64,000 bases of DNA from Dryocosmus kuriphilus (lineage: Eukaryota; Arthropoda; Insecta; Hymenoptera; Cynipidae): the NCBI GenBank assembly GCA_038277395.1, contig CM076193.1, forward strand, positions 92,457,583-92,521,582, read 5' to 3'. Below the pieces are notes generated by a model. The model saw only the letters and a list, made by a program, of their open reading frames with translations. It was not told the origin of the DNA and ran no database searches. The translations under genes and the position numbers were made by a program. Positions 57,475 through 64,000 of this stretch are shown here, piece after piece (positions within the stretch are counted from its first letter, which is position 1; the number at the start of each line of letters is the position of its first letter).

Positions 57475-60170
57475 AATTAGAGAATACTTATCTCAGAAAT
57501 TATTAAAGAATATGCGAGCATCCTTAGTCATAAAGTTCTCGAGGGTGTCATTTCCGAAGCTTGAAATAAAAGGCTACATGCATTTCATTAAGAGGTTTCA
57601 CATTCGTTCGTTTTTAAACACCTCAATCTCTCTTATGATCTCTGTTCTTCTCTTAGGTTGTAGTATGATATCTAAAAAATATTTTACTCATTTGTTGCTA
57701 AAATCAAAGACTGATCAATGCAAGCCTTATGTTTTACGAAATTCTTAAAAATATCACAACACATACCTAAAATGTTATAACGTCTCCTGAGAGATTTTAC
57801 TAATAGCATTCGTAAACAATAAATCCTCAATTTATAGAAATTTTGCAACGTTAATAGCGTGATTCTCGAAAAAGGGTTCATGTCTATGCTAAATAAAGTG
57901 AAGATTGTACCGTTGAGAATATACAAAAATAATTTAAAGTCTTTACTACGTATTTGTGAGATATATACAGTAATGTGATTTTTAACATTTCTCATTGCAT
58001 TGGATGATTTTAGACATTAAAATAAGTGTGCCATTTTTAACTTACTTCTGATATCACACTTTTCATGATAAACTACTGCAATGCAATTTTATTGAATAAT
58101 TCTTGAAACCCATCTATTAGTAAAGATCAAAGGGAGAAACACTAAGGAATTATTTAATGAAAAAGCACAAGAAATAACTGGAGATAATTCATACATACTC
58201 ATGGAATATATAAACATTTAATTTGTTGATAAAATCAAGACCGATCAACATAAGTCTTATTTTTTACGAAATTCTTTAAAAACATTACAATAATATAAAA
58301 TTAGAGAATAATTATCTTAGAAATTATTGAAGAATATGCGAACATCCTTAGCGATAAAGTTCTCGAGGGTGTCATATTACAGTAAAGAGTCTGGCAAATG
58401 TGTTTCTTCAAAATGAGATTTTTCGATCTGAATAATAACAATAATAATATAGTATCGACATTTCTGAAGCTTGAGATAAAAGACTACATGCATTTTATTA
58501 CGAGGTTTCACATTCGTCGTTTTTAAACACCTCAATCTCTCTTCTGATCTCTGTTCTTCTCTTAGGTTGCAGTATGATATCTAAAAAATATTTTACTCAT
58601 TTTTTGATAAAATCAAAGACTGATCAATATAAGCCTTATGTTTTACGAAATTCTTGAAAAATATTACAGCATATTCCTAAAATGCTATAACACAATTTTA
58701 GAATGTTTCAATAATGTGTTTGTCAATAAAAATCAACGAGTGATCCGATAATCGTAAAAAATAAATCCCCAATTTATAGAAATTTTGCAACGTTAATAGC
58801 ATGATTCTCGGAAAAAGGGTTCATGTTCATGCTAAATAAAAAAATAATGTGAAGATCAATTGTACAGTTCAGAATATACAAGAAGAATTTAAAGTCTAAC
58901 CTACGTATTTGTGAGATGCAGTACCTAATGTAATTTTTAACATTTCTCATTACATTGCATGATTTCAGACATTAAAATAAGTGTGCCGTTTTTAACTTAC
59001 TCCTGGTATCACACTTTTCAAGATAAACTACTGCAATGTAATTTTATTAAATAATTGTTGAAACTCATCTATCAGTAAAGATCAAGTGGTTCCACTAAGG
59101 AATTAATGAGGAGATGGTGTTAGACGAGTGGCGCGTAGCTGTGGAATGTTAAAAAAATTTATTTGGTTATAAATTTTAAGCTCAACCAACGTTAAACTTA
59201 TGTTTTCGTCCAATTCTTTGAAAATATGACATCAGCTTCCTGTCAGCAAGTATCAAAAAGAAATCCACTAAGGAATTAGTTAACGAAAAAGCAAAGAAAT
59301 AACTGGAGATGAATCATGCATCCTCATGGAATAATATATAAACATTTAATTTGTTGATAAAATCAGACTGATCAATATAAGTCCTATGTTTTACGAAGTT
59401 CTTTAAAAATATTACAACATACTCCTAAAATGCTATAACACAATTTTAGAATGTTTAAATAATGTGTTTGTCAATGAAAAATCGAAGAATGAATCGATAA
59501 TCGTAAACAATAAATCCTCAATTTATAGAAATTTTGCTACGTTAATAGCGTGATTCTCGGAAAAAGGGTTCATGTCCATGTTAAATAAAAAAATTATGTG
59601 AAGAGAAATTGTACAGTTCAGAATATAAAAAATAATTTAAAAGTCTAACCTGCGTATTTTGTGTGATTTTTAGCATTTCTCATTACATTGCATGATTTTA
59701 TACATTAAAATAAGTGTGCCATGTTTAACCTACTCTTGATATCACACACTTTTGAAGATAAACTACTGCAATATAATTTTAATAAAAAATTGTAAGAGAT
59801 GATGTTAGATGAGTGATAAGTAGCTATGGAATGTTTAAACAATTTATTTGCTCATAAATTTTAAGCCTAACCAACGTTAGACTTACGTTTTTTGTCCAAT
59901 TCTTTGAAAATATCAAAGAGAAATCCACTAAGGAATTAGTTAATGAAAAAGCAAAGAAATAACTGGAGGTGAATCATGCATATGTACTTATGGAATATAT
60001 AGACATTTAATTTGTTGATAAAATCAGACTGATTAACATAAGTCTTACATTTTACGATATTCTTTACAAATACTACAACATATTCCCAAAATGCTATAAC
60101 ATTGTTTTAAATGTTTAAATAATGTGTTTGTCAATGAAAGATCGAAGAGTGAACCGATAAGGAATAGGCT
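57475..60170 (+). repeat. Tandem array of ~830-bp degenerate repeats (3 to 4 copies)
   Basis: Unit starts near 57,475, 58,306 and about 59,340, with a last partial unit near 60,000. Shared landmarks: AAAGTTCTCGAGGGTGTCAT, ATCTGTTCTTCTCTTAGGTT, TTATAGAAATTTTGC, AAAAAGGGTTCATGT, AAGTGTGCCAT. Copy 2 holds an extra ~160-bp block around TGGCGCGTAGCTGTGG, also present in diverged form near 59,800. The ~56-residue frame MHFIKRFHIRSFLNTSIS in copies 1 and 2 and in the inverted copy at 63,730-63,990 (in copies with MHFITRF) may be coincidental. Confidence 0.8.
58388..59191 (+). repeat. Left arm of second inverted repeat (~0.8 kb)
   Basis: Reverse-complement match to 63,196-64,000 with only a 1-bp length difference found (CATTCGTCG versus CATTCGTTCG). 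The outer end coincides with the window end, so the repeat may be longer. The enclosed 4 kb contains the zinc-finger gene. Confidence 0.9.
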
Positions 60171-61040
60171 ACTCAAGCTCTTCGATTAATGAAGAGAGGA
60201 CAGCCTAATGCAAATATAAACGTATGGTAATGCACATAAGAATAATGTAATTTGGTGGCATGGAATCGAGTGTGAACTCTAGTAAAATAAGCTTAAAATT
60301 ATAAGCAGTCAAGCTGACTGCAATATACCATACAAAACTATACTATGCTATACTATATGGTGCAGTGGGTGAAGGAGTTATTAAATCTAAACATTTTAAT
60401 CTTCACTTTGGTTTCCAGTATGATGATAATTTGGTGTCAGTTCAGCAAGCTTGATTAAAAGGACTCATACTTCCCATTTTAATTCGAAACTCTACATTTA
60501 TTGTACTCAAAGAACTCAACCTATGCACCAATCAACGTCTTTAATGAAGTAGTTTCAATAAATGAAAGACTTTGTAATTGGAACTATTGTAGAAGATTTG
60601 TGTGTTGAAGAAGGTGCAGTACGCAGTGTGAAAAAAATGTTGCAATATAAGACAAAATTATGAAGAAACTAAAGAAAAATGTTGTCAAAAATATTTTTTT
60701 CTCAAAACTTGTTTATATTTACTGAGGAGGAGGTTGTAGTTAAATAAAATACTTAAAATTTTGCACTTAACGATTACAAGCCTTAGACTATCAGTTAGAA
60801 AACTCTAAAACTGAGATGAGTCTCTAACATTGTTATAATAACCAAAATGAGTGTGGGTGAAAGAAGTTAAGAAGTAGATATACATTTTAAAATTATGTTT
60901 CATATACAAGTAGGAACTTATTATGCTTAAAAATAACATCGAACTTAACTTATTAAAAGAACTATATAGTATAGTGTAATAGAAAAAAACCTATTGCATA
61001 CTTAGTTCCGCGTTGGGTCTATTTGATCAGTTTTTATGAA
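60171..61040. other. No gene recognised
   Basis: Ordinary-looking AT-rich sequence without repeats shared elsewhere in the window, apart from a small inverted ACTATACTATGCTATACTAT patch near 60,337. Confidence 0.5.
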
Positions 61041-61048
61041 TTAACGAG

Positions 61049-61116
<68 letters not shown>
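61049..61116. repeat. TA microsatellite
   Basis: Uninterrupted (TA)n, over 30 repeats. Confidence 0.95.
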
Positions 61117-61117
<1 letters not shown>

Positions 61118-61142
61118 TACATATGTTACTTCTACTATTGGA

Positions 61143-61265
61143 AATAATAATGCCAGCCTCCTTTATTTCATTAATGATTGAAGTTATTTAAATGCATTAT
61201 TTCTGTTTCCATCTGCTTGACATTGTTAATTAAAGTAACCGCAATCGATCTACCAAATAAATCAG
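61143..61265 (-). pseudogene. Decayed copy of the 3' end of the zinc-finger gene
   Basis: The plus strand AATGCCAGCCTCCTTTATTT, then TCATTAATGAT, ... TTATTTCTGTTTCCA..., CGATCTACCAAAT parallels 62,045-62,150 base for base with substitutions and small indels. On the minus strand it encodes a DLFGRSI start matching DLVDRMR, but hits a stop before the end. About 125 bp; a degenerate paralogue inside the same inverted repeat. Confidence 0.75.
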
Positions 61266-61649
61266 CTACATAAACTTTATAATCCCCTGTAATAAACATT
61301 GGAATAATCTTTAACACAACAGAGTAATATGCTAAAAATCTAATTTACTTAGTTGAAACAGTGCAATAATAACATGCTTAGTGAAGTATTGTTGATATTA
61401 AAATCTGCTGCTATCAATGAAAAACATATTTTTCTTGGTCTCCGGTTAAAATAAATCTAATTCAAGAATAACAAGGCAAACCAGATTAATAACGAATAGA
61501 GTGCGCCACCATCGACCACGCTACTCTTCTTGTAGAGTTATAATCGATGTGAACCTTGTCTTCTAAATGGTTGATTTCTTACAAATGTGTATAAGGAATT
61601 TTTTCAATGATATTAACACTAAATTTTACCTCAATTAACTATTAAAATG

Positions 61650-61710
61650 CATGAGGAAGAGAAGGAGGAGGAGGAGGTCAGGAGAATGAGGAGATTTCTG
61701 GAAGGTTGAG
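61650..61710. repeat. GGA-rich microsatellite
   Basis: GAGGAAGAGAAGGAGGAGGA followed by more GAG/GGA units. Similar tracts are upstream of the zinc-finger gene at 62,783-62,885. Confidence 0.85.
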
Positions 61711-62037
61711 GAGGATCATTATATAGTTGAAACAAGTAGGTATTGGAAATGTTGCATTCAATTATTACACACCATAAATCATATGAGAGAAGCACAAAAG
61801 ATGTAATGAACCTCTCTTGCATTTAAAAACTAATATTAATTCAGGTAAGCGGTGTGAGGAAGAAATACACATAATTATATGTTAAAAATTAGATTTATTT
61901 AACTTATTGTATTACAGTAAATTCTTAAGTTATAACTACAGGAAGTATTGAATCCACTAATTCAAATGCTAATTCAACTATTAGAAATATTGAACCAGCA
62001 GTTGCTAAACTTTTTACATCAACTAATAAAAATATTA

Positions 62038-62726
62038 TTAGTCAATAATACCAGCCTCTCTTAATTCATTAATGATAGCAATCAATTCAAGCAAGTTATT
62101 TCTGCTTCCAGTTGATTGGGACTCTAAAAGTGAGCGCATTCGATCTACCAAATCATTAGGATCTTCCTGGTAACCTGAAAATTTTGTCTCTATTTCATAT
62201 TCAAAGGAAAAGTCACTTTCTGCGTCATCTTCAACACCATCATCACCATCTTCATCACTGTAATCCTCAAACTTATTTTCATTATTACCATCATCATCAT
62301 CAGCATCATTATTGATTGGCATGGATGGTAAATTATCATATTGATCAAACTTTTCTTTTTCATCTACATGTTCTGATTCTAATTTTCGCTTCTTCACTTG
62401 TGACTCCAATTCAGGTTTAACCTTCTGAGTAGTACCCACAAGCTTCTTTAATGGAGAAGAATATAGTTTGATTTCTTCTTGAATAGCTGGATCATCATTA
62501 GGTTTAAAATTTTTCTGCTTTCCATGAATTGTATCACTAGTCTTTCTATTATGTTTATTGCTGTTTTGAATTATTCTTATAGCTTCAGGCACCTTTGCAA
62601 CTTGGCGAAAGCCTCTTTCATCATCATCATACACACGATTCTTTGCTGTGCAAGAGTATTTTGCATGTCTTTTTAATTATCGAGTCGTGAATAAACTCTT
62701 GAGCAATTTGGACATGTGGAAGCCAT
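62038..62726 (-). CDS. Zinc-finger / acidic-domain protein, one-base frame break
   Basis: The open 198-residue frame (62,634-62,038) is preceded by a likely true start at 62,726 (ACAAAATGG context). From that ATG the frame reads MASTCPNCSRVYSRLDN, then stops; one base on, the other frame reads KRHAKYSC and runs into the long frame. The CxxC...H...C pattern is a C2HC/C2H2-like finger. The rest has a basic middle (KKRKLE), a long acidic stretch (DADDDDGNNENKFEDYSDED), and a C-terminal amphipathic helix ending NELREAGIID. I recall similar finger-plus-acid-plus-C-terminal-helix proteins in arthropod transposable or virus-like elements, but cannot name a family. The break is at a T/A run (about 62,672-62,677) and may be a sequencing error. 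A TATA promoter lies upstream; TTTATT at 61,894 could be its poly(A) signal. Confidence 0.65.
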
Positions 62727-62746
62727 TTTGTCACTGCCACAACACG

Positions 62747-62780
62747 AATGATAGTTCGGCACTAGTGCTCAGTTTATATA
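62747..62780 (-). promoter_or_regulatory. TATA box and initiator for the zinc-finger gene
   Basis: On the minus strand TATATAAA (62,780-62,773) is followed 28 bp later by TCATTC (62,752-62,747), an insect initiator-like site, then about 20 bp of leader to the ATG at 62,726. Confidence 0.6.
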
Positions 62781-62782
62781 CT

Positions 62783-62885
62783 GAGGAGGAGGAGGAGGAG
62801 GAGGAGGAGGAGGAGGAGGAGGAGAGCGGGTATGATGGGAGGTAGGGTATGAGGAGCAGGAGGATGAGGAGGAGGAGGGGGAAGG
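62783..62885. repeat. GGA microsatellite upstream of the zinc-finger gene
   Basis: (GGA)n at 62,783-62,825 and again at about 62,850-62,885. Frames reading Glu or Pro runs here are artefacts. Confidence 0.95.
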
Positions 62886-63195
62886 GAGGATATAAACATA
62901 ACCTCTAATATTGAAACAAAAGACTGGGTCATCATATTTTATTATGCAGATGGTATCAAGTATAACTGTGAGAGTTCTGCAACTCAGTCTGTAAAACGAG
63001 AGAGTTTTCATACCATTTTTCCCACTTCCATCTCTAAAATATTCCTTGAAATTTCAAAATTACAATTTGTGCAATCAAATCATACCATTTTCCCTTTTCC
63101 AGCTCTGAAAATGTTCCCTGAAATTTATTTTACCCTTTCCAGCTCATAAAACGGAGGAAGATGAGGTGGATGAATACCATGAGCAGGCTCATGGT
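62886..63195. other. No gene recognised between promoter and inverted-repeat arm
   Basis: CATACCATTTTTCCCACTTC, CTCTAAAATATTCC (about 63,010) and CATACCATTTTCCCTTTTCC, CTCTGAAAATGTTCC (about 63,083) form two direct repeats of about 70 bp. Confidence 0.6.
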
Positions 63196-64000
63196 CGTTG
63201 GTTGAGCTTAAAATTTATAACCAAATAAATTTTTTTAACATTCCACAGCTACGCGCCACTCGTCTAACACCATCTCCTCATTAATTCCTTAGTGGAACCA
63301 CTTGATCTTTACTGATAGATGAGTTTCAACAATTATTTAATAAAATTACATTGCAGTAGTTTATCTTGAAAAGTGTGATACCAGGAGTAAGTTAAAAACG
63401 GCACACTTATTTTAATGTCTGAAATCATGCAATGTAATGAGAAATGTTAAAAATTACATTAGGTACTGCATCTCACAAATACGTAGGTTAGACTTTAAAT
63501 TCTTCTTGTATATTCTGAACTGTACAATTGATCTTCACATTATTTTTTTATTTAGCATGAACATGAACCCTTTTTCCGAGAATCATGCTATTAACGTTGC
63601 AAAATTTCTATAAATTGGGGATTTATTTTTTACGATTATCGGATCACTCGTTGATTTTTATTGACAAACACATTATTGAAACATTCTAAAATTGTGTTAT
63701 AGCATTTTAGGAATATGCTGTAATATTTTTCAAGAATTTCGTAAAACATAAGGCTTATATTGATCAGTCTTTGATTTTATCAAAAAATGAGTAAAATATT
63801 TTTTAGATATCATACTGCAACCTAAGAGAAGAACAGAGATCAGAAGAGAGATTGAGGTGTTTAAAAACGAACGAATGTGAAACCTCGTAATAAAATGCAT
63901 GTAGTCTTTTATCTCAAGCTTCAGAAATGTCGATACTATATTATTATTGTTATTATTCAGATCGAAAAATCTCATTTTGAAGAAACACATTTGCCAGACT
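63196..64000 (-). repeat. Right arm of second inverted repeat
   Basis: Near-perfect reverse complement of 58,388-59,191, running to the last base of the window. The inner end is sharp: homology stops at CAACCAACG. Confidence 0.9.

Noticed and set aside
62769..63011. 80-residue proline-run frame and the opposing Glu-run frame at 62,648-62,845
   Set aside because: Both read the GGA microsatellite upstream of the zinc-finger gene.

Overview
The window looks like nuclear DNA of an arthropod, most likely an insect and possibly a hymenopteran. It is AT-rich and full of transposable elements. It holds a LINE ORF1 of the coiled-coil/RNA-binding type common in ants and wasps, hAT elements, a THAP-type zinc finger of a kind seen in animal transposases, and a Maverick/Polinton-type virus-like element. 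No intact conventional host gene was recognised. The species assignment is inference.

The dominant structure is a giant palindrome. Bases 1 to about 19,350 reappear in reverse complement at about 34,140 to 53,851, with the left arm running off the window edge. The arms carry the same features in mirror order: a GGGTTCTA-rich repeat element (1-929 / 52,939-54,239), a broken THAP-domain fragment (1,959-2,324 / 51,572-51,943), a hAT nested in a hAT with recognisable 8-bp target duplications (2,593-4,661 / 49,266-51,309), modules of 135-190-bp tandem repeats, a truncated LINE with ORF1 (8,700-10,680 / 43,300-45,260), and about 8 kb of degenerate ~1-kb repeats that themselves fold back at four hairpin centres. 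Most arm-to-arm differences I checked are 1-bp homopolymer indels, but there is also one ~0.7-kb indel.

The loop of the palindrome (about 19,853-34,139, next to a 500-N gap) is poor-quality sequence full of homopolymer runs, so it yields only short broken reading frames. Read across frames it holds a coherent Maverick/Polinton (adintovirus-like) gene set. A protein-primed family B DNA polymerase lies on the plus strand (about 21.9-25.4 kb). A putative capsid protein, an adenovirus-type cysteine protease, a small hydrophobic protein and a parvovirus-like phospholipase A2 domain protein lie on the minus strand (about 26.8-30.0 kb). A packaging ATPase lies on the plus strand (about 30.1-30.7 kb). 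No integrase was recognised. A self-synthesising virus-like element sitting in the loop of a ~54-kb palindrome is the most interesting thing in the window.

The right flank (54,240-64,000) is different DNA. It contains two more copies of the repeat module, an array of repeats each carrying TTCTAGAA heat-shock-element-like sites (55,985-56,500), a tandem array of ~830-bp repeats (57,475-60,170), and a second, almost perfect inverted repeat (58,388-59,191 / 63,196-64,000). That repeat encloses a zinc-finger/acidic-domain gene (62,038-62,726, minus strand) with its own TATA promoter, a one-base frame break, and a decayed second copy of its 3' end at 61,143-61,265.
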